A program made the translations under genes and the position numbers. Below are positions 11,083-20,205 of a DNA stretch of 64,000 nucleotides, in pieces (position 1 is the stretch's first letter; each line of letters opens with the position of its first letter). The DNA is from Colwellia sp. PAMC 20917 (GTDB lineage: Bacteria; Pseudomonadota; Gammaproteobacteria; Enterobacterales; Alteromonadaceae), in assembly GCF_001767295.1 (NCBI RefSeq), contig NZ_CP014944.1:1736001-1800000 (forward strand). The letters run 5' to 3'. The notes below the pieces were generated by a model. The model was not told where the DNA came from, did no database searches, and saw only the letters and a program-made list of their open reading frames with translations.

Positions 11083-12024
11083 TTAAAGCGGTAATCTCAT
11101 TGCAACCCGCATGACTGAACTTCGTGAACGTTTATTTTCTTCAACTTCACTTTCACTGGGTTTTAGTCTTCGACCAACAAGTTCTAATTTTTTACCTTTA
11201 TTCAATTCTGCTTCACTGATCGGTAAACCACGAGGCACTTTTTTGCCTTGCGAGTGTTTTTTCATAAACTGTTTAACAAGACGGTCTTCTAATGAATGAA
11301 AGCTAATAACCACTAAACGACCATTTTCAGCAAGTACCGATAATGATGCCGCAAGTACTTTTTCAATTTGCTCTAACTCACTATTAATATAAATACGGAT
11401 CGCTTGAAAACTTCGTGTCGCCGGGTGCTTTTTAATTTCTCGTTGCGGTGCTGTCGTTTGAATGATTTTGGCTAATTGACTAGTACGGGTATAAGGGGTT
11501 TCTTCACGTGTATCAACAATGGCGTTAGCAATTCGCCAAGCGTGTTTTTCTTCGCCGAAAGTACGTAGTACCCAAGTAATATCTTCAACATCAGCCACAG
11601 CAATCCATTCTGCTGCGGTTTGTCCACGCGAAGTATCCATACGCATGTCTAATGGGCCATCATTCATAAAGCTAAAGCCACGTTCGGCTTCATCAAGCTG
11701 CGGCGAAGACACGCCAAGGTCAAGGAGAATACCGTCAACTTTACCAAGTAATTGATGCTTTTCAGCAATGTTTTGTAAGTCGGCAAAGCCTTCGTGCTCA
11801 ATAGTGAATCGAGCATCGTCAGCAAATTTTTCTGCCGCTTTAATTGCCGTAAGATCTCGGTCAATGGCAATAAGTCGACCATTTTCAGAGAGTTGAGAAA
11901 GTATAAGGGCTGAGTGCCCGCCTCGACCAAACGTACAGTCGATATAGGTACCATCGGGGTTGATTGCGAGTCCGGTCACTGCTTCGTCAAGCAATACCGA
12001 GATATGTGAATTATCTAATTTCAT
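11083..12024 (-). CDS. rsmH: 16S rRNA (cytosine1402-N4)-methyltransferase RsmH
   Basis: RsmH (MraW) methylates N4 of C1402 in 16S rRNA using S-adenosylmethionine. The SAM-binding [10 protein letters not shown], the [12 protein letters not shown] block, DGPLDMRMD and ISFHSLEDR are all present. The frame is open to a TTG at 12054, with ATGs at 12039 and 12024. The 12024 start gives 313 aa, the E. coli length, and the usual short lead before [10 protein letters not shown]. No ribosome site is strong enough to settle it, so 12039 remains possible. It lies 82 bp downstream of mraZ. Confidence 0.95.
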   Translation of the reverse strand: MKLDNSHISVLLDEAVTGLAINPDGTYIDCTFGRGGHSALILSQLSENGRLIAIDRDLTAIKAAEKFADDARFTIEHEGFADLQNIAEKHQLLGKVDGILLDLGVSSPQLDEAERGFSFMNDGPLDMRMDTSRGQTAAEWIAVADVEDITWVLRTFGEEKHAWRIANAIVDTREETPYTRTSQLAKIIQTTAPQREIKKHPATRSFQAIRIYINSELEQIEKVLAASLSVLAENGRLVVISFHSLEDRLVKQFMKKHSQGKKVPRGLPISEAELNKGKKLELVGRRLKPSESEVEENKRSRSSVMRVAMRLPL

Positions 12025-12106
12025 TTTGGGTAACACCATGTTACTGAATACCAAGTGATCAATTCGGTATCGGGTTATTAACTATTTTTAGTCTTATTTT
12101 TGCTAT

Positions 12107-12565
12107 TTACAGTGATAAGTCTAACAAGCGGTCAGTCAGTTCAATTTCACCCGACTGAATTTGGCTAATGCCTTTTTGCATTTGCGCTTGCCAGGCATTT
12201 TCACTCCAAATTTCAAATTTCTTTAATTGTCCTACCAGCATCACACCTTTTTCTAAATTGGCATGTAAACGCAACGGACCATTAATCAATAAGCGACCAC
12301 TCTTATCGATTTCACAATCAGAAGCATTACCTAAAAGTACTTGCTGTAACAATCGTTCTTGTGGGTTCATACTCGATAAACTACACAATTTTAATTCTAT
12401 TTCTTCCCATTCAGGAAGCGGGTAAAGTAGTAGGCAGGGATGTTGAATATCAACGGTACAAACCATTTTTCCTTGGCAATCGGCAAATAGCTCTTCGCGG
12501 TACTTGGTCGGTACCGTGATTCTATTTTTACTGTCGAGCGTAATTGCGCTTGTGCCTCTAAACAT
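12107..12565 (-). CDS. mraZ: Transcriptional regulator MraZ
   Basis: MraZ is the first gene of the dcw cluster and a DNA-binding repressor of it, forming rings of AbrB-like (SpoVT/AbrB) domains. The 152-aa product, the same length as in E. coli, has the two tandem motifs. The first begins ITLDSKNRITVPTKYRE and the second CEIDKSGRLLINGPLR. Three phased GTGGG-type repeats lie about 35-60 bp upstream of its start, the expected autoregulatory site. Confidence 0.97.
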   Translation of the reverse strand: MFRGTSAITLDSKNRITVPTKYREELFADCQGKMVCTVDIQHPCLLLYPLPEWEEIELKLCSLSSMNPQERLLQQVLLGNASDCEIDKSGRLLINGPLRLHANLEKGVMLVGQLKKFEIWSENAWQAQMQKGISQIQSGEIELTDRLLDLSL

Positions 12566-12599
12566 AATCCTGCTTTATTATTTTAGTAATCCTTTAAGA

Positions 12600-12624
12600 T
12601 CCACTAATTCCCACTTATTCCCAC
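12600..12624 (-). promoter_or_regulatory. MraZ operator: three direct repeats with 10-bp period
   Basis: On the minus strand GTGGG occurs at 12624-12620 and 12614-12610, and GTGGA at 12604-12600, each followed by A/T-rich five-base spacers. MraZ of E. coli and other bacteria binds TGGG-type repeats spaced ten bases apart in the mraZ leader, so this is very likely its operator. It sits just after the predicted start of transcription. Confidence 0.7.
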
Positions 12625-12632
12625 ATTGATAC

Positions 12633-12662
12633 AGTTTAGTGAGAAAAGTGAAGTCATGTCAA
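12633..12662 (-). promoter_or_regulatory. Putative sigma70 promoter of the dcw cluster
   Basis: The minus strand has a perfect -35 box TTGACA (12662-12657) and a -10 candidate TAAACT (12638-12633) with an 18-bp spacer. Transcription would begin just before the MraZ repeats, so bound MraZ could block early elongation or initiation. Confidence 0.6.
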
Positions 12663-12821
12663 GCAAAGATTGGTATAAATGATCTGGCCGAACGCCAATA
12701 AAATTAAGGCTTTGAGCAAAGTTGATGAATTTGTGGGGTTTTGTGGATCCTTGCCCCAGAATATGTAATACAATTAATTTTTTAGCTGATTTCGAAGAAA
12801 AGATGAGCGGTTAGCGACTAC

Positions 12822-13204
12822 TTACTTGATACCGATGAGTCCTATTATTAACAACCAAAAAGCAAAAAATAATTTCAACTTAGTTGCTGAGAGCTACGTC
12901 ACTAAGGTCTTAGCAAAAATACCGCCAAGCAAGGCACCTGGGCCTGCAAATAGTACCACTTGCCAGTAAATTTCAAATTGAATCAAGGTATGCTGCAAGA
13001 TGGCTGACCAAACAGTAAAAGCTGAAAAAATCATGGCTGTAGCCACGGCCATACTAATGTCAAAACGTCGAAGAATTAAATAAATGGCCCATACTCACGA
13101 ATGTCTTCGATAGCTATAGGAGACATTACTAGCATGCCAAACCAAATCGAAATGAATAATAAAATAAACTTAGGGTTATTTAAGCGAAAAAACTCACTGA
13201 ACAT
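12822..13204 (-). pseudogene. Decayed TauE/SafE-type sulfite/anion exporter permease
   Basis: The minus strand from the ATG at 13204 reads MFSEFFRLNNPKF and a hydrophobic stretch to a stop. Another frame then continues as LRRFDISMAVATAM, WQVVLFAGPGALLGG and AKTLVT, an in-frame TAG, then LSATKLKLFFAFWLLIIG to a TAA at 12822. The second part resembles the C-terminal half of TauE/SafE permeases. The total is about 127 codons against a usual 250 or so. There is thus a large internal loss, a frameshift and a nonsense codon. Its start overlaps the preceding gene's stop (TAATG), showing that it was once co-translated with it. Confidence 0.65.
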
Positions 13205-13695
13205 TAATGCTTACTTTGCTGAGCCTGTTTATCGGTAAGAAATGTTATAGCTGCTGCCGATAAATTTTTATTAGAAATGTAACTCCGCCCCTTAGCGTGT
13301 CTTATTAACCAACCTAGTTGAGTGTTTTGTATTAATTGCACGTCTGACCACAATAACGTCAAGCTAGCATAAAATGATTTACTCACAATGCCTTGTTCAT
13401 CAATCGTTAAATCAACATTACCTTTGGCGGCTTTACTGAGCATTTGTCGCATCACCCACCACGGTTTTTGATAATAGGTACTCACGGCTTCAAGAATACC
13501 TAAAGCAAAAACAAACCAAGCGACATAGGGATTCATTTCAGTAAACAGTACTAACAACATCCCGGCAACGGATAAGACAATTGATTTTTTATAGGCACTT
13601 ATTGAAGTATCGATGACAACAGATTCGCTAAAACATTCTTGAAAATGGGCTTTGTCTAGTTCGTAGGTTGTTGAGTAGGTAAAAGGCTGTGGCAT
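13204..13695 (-). CDS. YcxB-like membrane protein
   Basis: The 163-aa product starts with a short soluble region. Two adjacent hydrophobic segments follow (about residues 38-75), then a cytoplasmic domain with IDEQGIVSKS, a tryptophan in LLWSDVQLI, and a basic ISNKNLS end. This two-helix plus C-terminal domain layout matches YcxB-like proteins, whose function is unknown. It lies between a terminator shared with parC and the decayed permease, with which it probably formed a two-gene unit. Confidence 0.6.
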   Translation of the reverse strand: MPQPFTYSTTYELDKAHFQECFSESVVIDTSISAYKKSIVLSVAGMLLVLFTEMNPYVAWFVFALGILEAVSTYYQKPWWVMRQMLSKAAKGNVDLTIDEQGIVSKSFYASLTLLWSDVQLIQNTQLGWLIRHAKGRSYISNKNLSAAAITFLTDKQAQQSKH

Positions 13696-13702
13696 AAAGA
13701 TA

Positions 13703-13745
13703 AAAAACTCAGATAAAATAATAATGTTATTTTACCTGAGTTTTT
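13703..13745 (-). terminator. Rho-independent terminator downstream of parC
   Basis: An inverted repeat pairs AAAAACTCAG/CTGAGTTTTT with a further A/T-rich inner stem around a short loop. A-runs and T-runs on the two sides allow it to work in either direction; it ends parC transcription before the YcxB-like gene. Confidence 0.7.
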
Positions 13746-13786
13746 AATAAATGATGAAGAAAATAGTGATTAAAAGTTATGGTTAC

Positions 13787-16096
13787 TTATTTCTCATCAT
13801 TGTCTGTTGGGATCACAGCGTCTTCAATGTTAATTTCTTCAGCGATCATACCCACTTCGACACGATCAACACGTTGTAGACCTCGTGGTAACTTATTGCC
13901 ACGGCGACCACGCTCACCACGATAGTGTTCAACATCGCTGGCTTTTAAGGTTAACTTACGTTTACCCGCGTGCAATGTTACCGAACTCTCTGCTGAAATA
14001 ACGTTTAGTATCGAAACAAATTCCTCACGGCTTTTCGCTCTTGCTGCAGAAATATTAATAATTTTGTTACCTTTACCTTTACTCAGTATTGGTAAGTCTT
14101 TAACTGGAAATACCAGCATTCGACCTTCAGACGTAATGGCAAGCACTAACATATTATCAATATTAGCAATAGGCAATGGTGTATTCACTTTGGCATTTGC
14201 TGGCACGCTTAATAATGCTTTACCATTCTTATTGCGGCTGATCATGTCAGAAAATTTACCAACAAAACCATAGCCGGCATCACTGCTTAGTAAATATTTA
14301 CTTTCATCACTTGCCATTAAGCTCGTGACAAAGGTTTCTCCTGTCGATAGGCTAAAACGGCCACTTAACGGCTCACCTTGGCTTCTTGCTGTTGGCAATG
14401 TATGAGCGTCGGTGGTGTAAGCACGCCCCGTTGAGTCAATAAAGACCACAGGATTATTACTGCGCCCTTTTGAAGAACATAAGTAGCTGTCGCCTGATTT
14501 ATAACTTAGCGCTTCGGGTTCAATATCATGGCCTTTGGCACAACGCGCCCAACCCTTGTGAGAAACGACAACGGTAACGGCTTCACTGGGGACTAAATCT
14601 TTTTCAGATAATGCTTTTGCTTCACTGCGCTCAATAAGAACAGAACGACGGTCATCACCATATTTTTCAGCTGCTTCTTGAATTTCTTTTTTCATTAGCG
14701 TATTCATTCGCGCTGTTGAATTTAATATTTTTTCAAGATATTCACGTTCTATATTAAGCTCTGCTTGCTCTGCTCTTATTTTAATTTCTTCAAGTTTAGC
14801 AAGTTGGCGAAGCTTAATTTCTAAAATTGATTCTGCTTGACGTTCTGATAAATCAAAACGAGAAATCAGTTCTTCTTTGGGTTTATCAAAATTTCGAATA
14901 ATTTCGATAACTTCATCAATATTTAAATAGGCGATCAATAAACCGTCTAATAAATGTAAACGAGCTAATACTTTATCGAGACGATACTGCAAACGACGGC
15001 GCACAGTTTCGCGACGATATACCAGCCATTCTGATAAAATAACCCGCAAGTCTTTTACTGCAGGTTTATTATTCAAGCCAATCATGTTGAGATTAACACG
15101 ATAACTTTTTTCTAAATCGGTACTGGCAAACAAGTGATTCATTAATTGTTCTATATCAACTCGATTAGAACGAGGGATCACCACTAAACGGGTTGGATTC
15201 TCATGATCAGACTCGTCACGCAAATCAACCACCATAGGTAGTTTTTTCGCATTCATTTGCCCAGCAATTTGTTCAAGTATTTTGCCGCCAGAAGCTTGAT
15301 GAGGTAAAGCTGTAATAACAATATCACCCTGCACAATCTCAAAAATGGCGCGCATTTTAATACTGCCTTTACCGGTTCGATATATTTTTTCAATATCGGC
15401 TTTAGGTGTAATTATTTCAGCATCGGTGGGGTAATCAGGACCTTTGACATACTCAAGTAAATCACTAATTTCCGCTTTAGGTTGTTCAATTAAATGTACA
15501 CATGCATTAGCCACTTCACGAACGTTATGAGGCGGAATATCGGTAGCCATACCAACCGCGATGCCGGTAATACCATTTAAGAGTATATGAGGTAAACGAG
15601 CAGGCAAGGTTTTAGGTTCATTCATGGTACCGTCAAAGTTTGGTGTCCAATCAACGGTGCCTTGACCTAATTCGGCGAGTAATATTTCGCTAAAACGTGA
15701 TAAACGTGATTCGGTATAACGCATAGCAGCGAAAGATTTCGGATCGTCTGGCGCGCCCCAGTTTCCTTGTCCATCAACCAGCGGATATCGATATGAAAAT
15801 GGCTGAGCCATTAATACCATAGCTTCATAGCAAGCAGAGTCGCCATGTGGGTGAAATTTACCCAGCACATCACCAACAGTACGGGCTGATTTTTTATATT
15901 TTGCGTTGGCAGACAAACCTAATTCAGACATCGCATAGACAATACGTCTTTGAACTGGCTTCAAGCCATCACCAATATGTGGTAAAGCTCGATCCATGAT
16001 CACGTACATCGAATAGTTTAAATAAGACTCTTCGGTAAATTGTCGAAGTGGTCGCTGTTCAATACCTTCGAGGCTAAAATTAAGCGCGTCTGACAT
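13787..16096 (-). CDS. parC: DNA topoisomerase IV subunit A ParC
   Basis: ParC is the DNA-cleaving subunit of topoisomerase IV, which decatenates replicated chromosomes with ParE (not in this window). The 769-aa product has the GyrA/ParC breakage-reunion domain with [12 protein letters not shown], the quinolone-resistance region. The active-site tyrosine is in [10 protein letters not shown] near residue 120. The coiled-coil gate and a degenerate C-terminal beta-pinwheel follow, the latter shorter than in GyrA. No GyrA box was seen, supporting ParC. The acidic tail is short. Confidence 0.96.
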   Translation of the reverse strand: MSDALNFSLEGIEQRPLRQFTEESYLNYSMYVIMDRALPHIGDGLKPVQRRIVYAMSELGLSANAKYKKSARTVGDVLGKFHPHGDSACYEAMVLMAQPFSYRYPLVDGQGNWGAPDDPKSFAAMRYTESRLSRFSEILLAELGQGTVDWTPNFDGTMNEPKTLPARLPHILLNGITGIAVGMATDIPPHNVREVANACVHLIEQPKAEISDLLEYVKGPDYPTDAEIITPKADIEKIYRTGKGSIKMRAIFEIVQGDIVITALPHQASGGKILEQIAGQMNAKKLPMVVDLRDESDHENPTRLVVIPRSNRVDIEQLMNHLFASTDLEKSYRVNLNMIGLNNKPAVKDLRVILSEWLVYRRETVRRRLQYRLDKVLARLHLLDGLLIAYLNIDEVIEIIRNFDKPKEELISRFDLSERQAESILEIKLRQLAKLEEIKIRAEQAELNIEREYLEKILNSTARMNTLMKKEIQEAAEKYGDDRRSVLIERSEAKALSEKDLVPSEAVTVVVSHKGWARCAKGHDIEPEALSYKSGDSYLCSSKGRSNNPVVFIDSTGRAYTTDAHTLPTARSQGEPLSGRFSLSTGETFVTSLMASDESKYLLSSDAGYGFVGKFSDMISRNKNGKALLSVPANAKVNTPLPIANIDNMLVLAITSEGRMLVFPVKDLPILSKGKGNKIINISAARAKSREEFVSILNVISAESSVTLHAGKRKLTLKASDVEHYRGERGRRGNKLPRGLQRVDRVEVGMIAEEINIEDAVIPTDNDEK

Positions 16097-16295
16097 GAAT
16101 TAATTCCTGAATTGTCAACCTGTTAGGGAGTAGCCCTACCCGTGACTTTGGTTATTGTTTTTAGATTACATTTAGCTAGACTCTAGCTTATATGATTATA
16201 TAGCTGTTGCCAATCAAGATGCGCCTTTGAGAGTACATTTTGAATGACAATGGGGAGACAAGGCAGGAAAACAATTCTTTATCAAAATCTGTAAA

Positions 16296-17606
16296 TTAGT
16301 CGTTATTATTTTGGCATTCATCATTAAACTGACAGACGCGGTTGCGTCCGCTAGCTTTAGCATAATACATCGCTATATCAGCTGCATTAAGCAAGTCATC
16401 AAAATTTGACTCTACTTGCTCTAAACAAGCGACGCCAATACATACCGATAGTTGTTCGTTAATATTAAATTCAGACCAGTCTTTGCTCGCCACTTTCTCA
16501 CGTAAGCGTTCGGCTATTGCCTTAGCTTCAGCACAGCCTACCCCAGGTAATATACCGGCAAACTCTTCACCACCTAATCGGGCAAAAAGATCGCGAGAGC
16601 GCATAGTTTCACTGCCTAGTTCGGCAATTATTTTAATCACTTCATCACCAATATCATGACCGTAAGTATCATTTATATTTTTGAAGTGATCTATATCTAA
16701 TAGGATGACACTTAAACTCTGTTTTTCATTGACCGCTACAGCGACTGCTTCAGCGCCATTTTCAAACAAAGTACGTCGGTTATATAAGTTAGTTAGACTA
16801 TCTACTTTTGCTAAATATTTTAATTTTTTTCTGACTTTTATTTGTCTCAATAGAAGTACAAAGAAAACAATAACAGTGACGACTAGTATTAAAATATTAC
16901 GTTGTTGAGCAAATTTTTTATTCTCTGCAGCAATAATTTTTAAACGTTTAATTTTATTTTGATTGGCGAGTAATTCATTTTGCTTAATTTTTTCATCGGT
17001 TGCATAGGTTTTATTAAGATCTTTAATTTTATCAGCTCGGGTTCCATCAAAGTATTGGTAACCATTTCTTATATATTTTTTCTTATAATCGAACGCTTGC
17101 TTAAAGTCACCCAAAGCAGAAAATGAGCGAGCAAAAATTAGATTTACTTCGGAGAATTCTGGCAAGTAAAGCTGCTTTTCAGGGATTTCATCTCGTAAGT
17201 TTAATGTTTTCTCAAGCCAAGCAATAGCCTGTTTATCCTGTTGTGCATGGTGCTCGATTAAAGCGTGTATCAAAAATATTAAATACTGTTCTGCGGCGTT
17301 AAAAGTTGAGTTAATTTCTTCTAGTTGTAATAAAACACCGGTAACTTGCACAGCATTTTTTTGATCGTTTTGTTGAACCAGTGATAACAAAGACAAAATA
17401 CGAGCATTAATGGGTAACGGCTCTTTATTGTTCAAAATATTTTCAGGCTCAGCAGACCCCTCGACACTTTTATTTTCTTCTGCGGCTAACGCTTCATCAA
17501 CTGAATAAGCTTGCGCTACTGAAGGAAATGCTACATTTGCCAAGTAGAAGCTCAATAAGACACACAGTGATATATAAGAAAAAGAGCTATGCCTCATTAA
17601 AAACAC
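16296..17606 (-). CDS. Membrane diguanylate cyclase with periplasmic helical sensor region
   Basis: This protein makes cyclic di-GMP from two GTP. The 436-aa product has a signal peptide or membrane anchor (about residues 8-33), a periplasmic helical region with weak TPR character, a membrane helix near residues 225-245, and a C-terminal GGDEF domain. The active site reads GGEEF near residue 345. RSRD precedes it by five residues, a canonical inhibitory I-site, so product feedback is expected. It overlaps the upstream cyclase gene by 10 bp and is probably translated from the same message. The sensed signal is unknown. Confidence 0.88.
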   Translation of the reverse strand: MFLMRHSSFSYISLCVLLSFYLANVAFPSVAQAYSVDEALAAEENKSVEGSAEPENILNNKEPLPINARILSLLSLVQQNDQKNAVQVTGVLLQLEEINSTFNAAEQYLIFLIHALIEHHAQQDKQAIAWLEKTLNLRDEIPEKQLYLPEFSEVNLIFARSFSALGDFKQAFDYKKKYIRNGYQYFDGTRADKIKDLNKTYATDEKIKQNELLANQNKIKRLKIIAAENKKFAQQRNILILVVTVIVFFVLLLRQIKVRKKLKYLAKVDSLTNLYNRRTLFENGAEAVAVAVNEKQSLSVILLDIDHFKNINDTYGHDIGDEVIKIIAELGSETMRSRDLFARLGGEEFAGILPGVGCAEAKAIAERLREKVASKDWSEFNINEQLSVCIGVACLEQVESNFDDLLNAADIAMYYAKASGRNRVCQFNDECQNNND

Positions 17607-19534
17607 ACCTTATTTCTGCCTAAATTTTTTGCTTGATACATATTAATATCCGCGTCTTTTATCAGTTGAGCAAAACTTGTAGTACTTCCTTTTTGGTAAG
17701 AAGATATACCAATACTGACCGTAACCCCATTGAGTTTTTTATATGACCAAACTTTATTTTGAATACTCAAGCGTAATCTCTCAGCCAAATCATGAGCATT
17801 TTCGGGTGAAGTGTTCGCTAATAAAGCAATAAATTCTTCACCACCGAAACGGCCAAAACAATCACTTTGACGCATAATATGGTTAGCCAAGTCAGCAATA
17901 TCTTTGAGTATTTTGTCACCGGTATTATGACCAAAGCTATCATTTATCGCCTTAAAATTATCAACATCGAGCATTAATATACTAAAAGATGCCTGTTCTT
18001 CTTCTGCTCGAGCAAACATTTTCTCACCCAACTCGATTAAACGTCGGCGGTTAGCCACACCCGTTAAATCATCAACTTGGCTAATTCGAACAAAATGTTT
18101 TTGACTTTGTAACATTTTAAGCAAAAACCAAGCGAGTATGACGAGCACTGTACCGACAAAAACAATCAACAAATGTAAATTTTCTTCGTAGTAGGTCACA
18201 TCGTTAAGTTGTATTATTTGTACAGACTTTTCCTGTTCAAGTATTTTGTTTTTTAAGTCTGCTTGTTTGCTTTCAAAACTTAATCGTAACTCTTCAATTT
18301 GTTCCATGTTTATGTTTTCTTGATCTTTAAATAAACGCGTTAAAAATTGAGATTGTTTATCATAAGCTTGCTGATATCTTTGTGTTTTATAATAAATTTC
18401 AGACTGCAAATACATCAAGTGATAATTTGAAAAAGTATTTTTTGTTTGACTATTTTTTGCTAATATTTTTTCAGCGACCGCTAAGTTTTCAAGTGCCTCA
18501 TCATATCGTTCCATGGCTTCAAGTACGTATGCCTTATTAACGTTAAAAAATAATAAGGCATTATGTTGCTGTACATCTTTTAAGTATTGTTCAGCAAGGG
18601 TAATATATTGATAAGCAACATCTAAATCAGGATCTTTCTTCTTAGCGTACGATATAGACAAACGAGTATAAGCACCACCTATGACTTCATTGTTACTAAA
18701 CTTATTAGCACTAGCTATGACTTCTTCAAATAGCTCTATAGCCTGTTCATATCGGTTTTGATCCATGTAGTTCACTGCAATATTATGTAAACTATTTAGC
18801 GCATAGAGTGCCATACCCGCTTTTTTATAATGTTCGTAAGACGCTTGGTAAAATTTTATCGATTTTTTAGGGTTATACATATAAGAGTATAAAATACCCA
18901 ACTCGCTGTTAACGGAACCTTTAAGTTCTTCGTTATCTAAAGTATTGGCAATAACCAGCGCATTATTGAGCATAGTCAACGACTTTTCATATTGTTCAGT
19001 TAGGTAATAAATAGCACCTAAATTGATAAAGCCATCGGCAATAAATTTTTTAGCATCTAAGGATTCGGCAACTTCTAAGCCATTCAAATAATTCTCAACT
19101 GCGCCACTAGCATCACCTAAACTTTCTAAAGAAAAGCCACGTAAGTATGAAAGTTGTGAAATCAATATAGTAGGACTAGTTAAATGTTGTGCTATTTTTA
19201 ACCCTTGCGATGCGGCGCTAAACGCCGATTTATATTGAGAGGCTTCAATATAAACTTCTGACAGTACTTGGTAATACTTTACCTGGTTCCCAACGGTTAA
19301 CGCATTGATATTGGTTTGATAAGAATCTAGCAACGCAAGTGCATCGGTAACATTGGTATTTTGTAATTTTTCAACGCGTTCAACAAAAAAGATAAAGTCA
19401 CGATTGGTTGTGCCATCATCTGCAAATGTTTGCGTAGTTATCAATAAAGCGCTTAACAGAGACCAAAAAACCAAGGTAACTTGCTTGTAACGTTTTTTTA
19501 ACAAATTCAACCTCTTATTTATAGTTTTAGCCAT
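17597..19534 (-). CDS. Membrane diguanylate cyclase with periplasmic TPR repeats
   Basis: The 645-aa product has an N-terminal signal/anchor (about 15-38) and a long array of tetratricopeptide repeats (about 50-400) with motifs such as GDASGAVENYLNGLE and NRYEQAIELFEE. A coiled coil, a membrane helix (about 455-478) and a GGDEF domain follow. The active site is GGEEF near residue 565, with the I-site RQSD five residues before it, so activity and product inhibition are both expected. The TPR region should lie in the periplasm and bind a protein or peptide signal. It forms a two-gene unit with the neighbouring cyclase. Confidence 0.9.
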   Translation of the reverse strand: MAKTINKRLNLLKKRYKQVTLVFWSLLSALLITTQTFADDGTTNRDFIFFVERVEKLQNTNVTDALALLDSYQTNINALTVGNQVKYYQVLSEVYIEASQYKSAFSAASQGLKIAQHLTSPTILISQLSYLRGFSLESLGDASGAVENYLNGLEVAESLDAKKFIADGFINLGAIYYLTEQYEKSLTMLNNALVIANTLDNEELKGSVNSELGILYSYMYNPKKSIKFYQASYEHYKKAGMALYALNSLHNIAVNYMDQNRYEQAIELFEEVIASANKFSNNEVIGGAYTRLSISYAKKKDPDLDVAYQYITLAEQYLKDVQQHNALLFFNVNKAYVLEAMERYDEALENLAVAEKILAKNSQTKNTFSNYHLMYLQSEIYYKTQRYQQAYDKQSQFLTRLFKDQENINMEQIEELRLSFESKQADLKNKILEQEKSVQIIQLNDVTYYEENLHLLIVFVGTVLVILAWFLLKMLQSQKHFVRISQVDDLTGVANRRRLIELGEKMFARAEEEQASFSILMLDVDNFKAINDSFGHNTGDKILKDIADLANHIMRQSDCFGRFGGEEFIALLANTSPENAHDLAERLRLSIQNKVWSYKKLNGVTVSIGISSYQKGSTTSFAQLIKDADINMYQAKNLGRNKVCF

Positions 19535-19687
19535 AGTTTAATCAACTTCTGTTGCAGTATAAAACGATTTAAAGCGAATGATAAACCGTTATTTCTAATT
19601 AATTATTTTTCATCCACATACAAAGAAAATAAAACTAGAACAACAACAACTTTTAAGATAAATTAACAACGCTTTTTGCGTTATAAT

Positions 19688-19764
19688 GTCCTTGTAGCTC
19701 AGTTGGATAGAGCAAGCGCCTCCTAAGCGCTAGGTCGGACGTTCGAATCGTCTCAGGGACACCA
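19688..19764 (+). tRNA. tRNA-Arg (anticodon CCT)
   Basis: A full cloverleaf can be drawn. The acceptor GTCCTTG pairs with CAGGGAC, the D-stem GCTC with GAGC, and the anticodon stem AGCGC with GCGCT around the loop CTCCTAA. The T-arm holds TTCGAAT. The 3' CCA is encoded. The anticodon CCT reads AGG. A TATAAT abuts the 5' end, too close to be a normal -10 box for this gene. The 3' end forms the left attachment site of the adjacent element. Confidence 0.97.
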
Positions 19765-19773
19765 AAATCACTA
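19753..19773 (+). other. attL: left attachment site of the integrated element
   Basis: These 21 bases (TCAGGGACACC, then AAAATCACTA) cover the last 12 bases of the tRNA gene and nine beyond it. They recur identically at 25478-25498. Tyrosine integrases of P4 type use tRNA 3' ends as target, so the pair marks the element's boundaries. Confidence 0.85.
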
Positions 19774-19942
19774 TTATGAACGATCTGCTGCACTCGCACA
19801 CATTAATAAAAATGAAATAAGACGCGCTTATAATCACGCTGAATATTTAGAAAGCAGACCTGTAATCATGGCTTGGCGGTCTGAGCATATAGAACCACTA
19901 GCCAACTACCAAAGTATAACCAAGTTAACCGCTTTTCAATAG
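19772..19942 (+). pseudogene. 3' remnant of a P4-type tyrosine integrase
   Basis: Directly after the tRNA an open stretch reads YYERSAALAHINKNEIRRAY and continues NHAEYLESRPVIMAWRSEHI to a TAG at 19940-19942. This is the C-terminus of P4/CP4-type site-specific recombinases. The LAH motif and the tyrosine that follows it after a short interval are the last catalytic residues. There is no start codon and no upstream part: the fragment begins at the att core. The rest of the integrase, about 340 codons, is absent, so the element cannot encode its own excision. Confidence 0.75.
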
Positions 19943-20144
19943 TTAGTAATTACAAACCTGTTAAAAAACACCCTGTATATATTGATTGTTATTAACCGCT
20001 ATCCATAGGTTTATTACGCCTATATTTTTAGTGTTTTACGAACAAATCTATATAATTAAAGGTATTATTCGGTAAGTAATAACTAACATTGAGTTAGGTA
20101 ATTAATAATATCCTTTAGCGTTATCTTAATTAGTAAGCTATCTA

Positions 20145-20172
20145 ATGGCATATATAACCAAAGACAAAGCAA
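20145..20172 (+). pseudogene. 5' end of the element's replication gene, cut off by IS21
   Basis: The ATG at 20145 begins MAYITKDKA and is interrupted at codon nine by the insertion sequence. If the insertion sequence and one copy of the GCAA duplication are removed, the frame continues as ITVNGQTWWVNSK, a TGA at 22594, then straight on in the same frame into the HUH protein at 22627. This suggests that these bases are the original start of that gene. Confidence 0.5.
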
Positions 20173-20205
20173 TTATTAGACGTCAACTAACTTGTCCGGT
20201 TGGCG

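Noticed and set aside
19682-19687. TATAAT directly before tRNA-Arg as its -10 box
   Set aside because: It abuts the first base of the mature tRNA, so transcription would start inside the gene; probably chance or used by another transcript.
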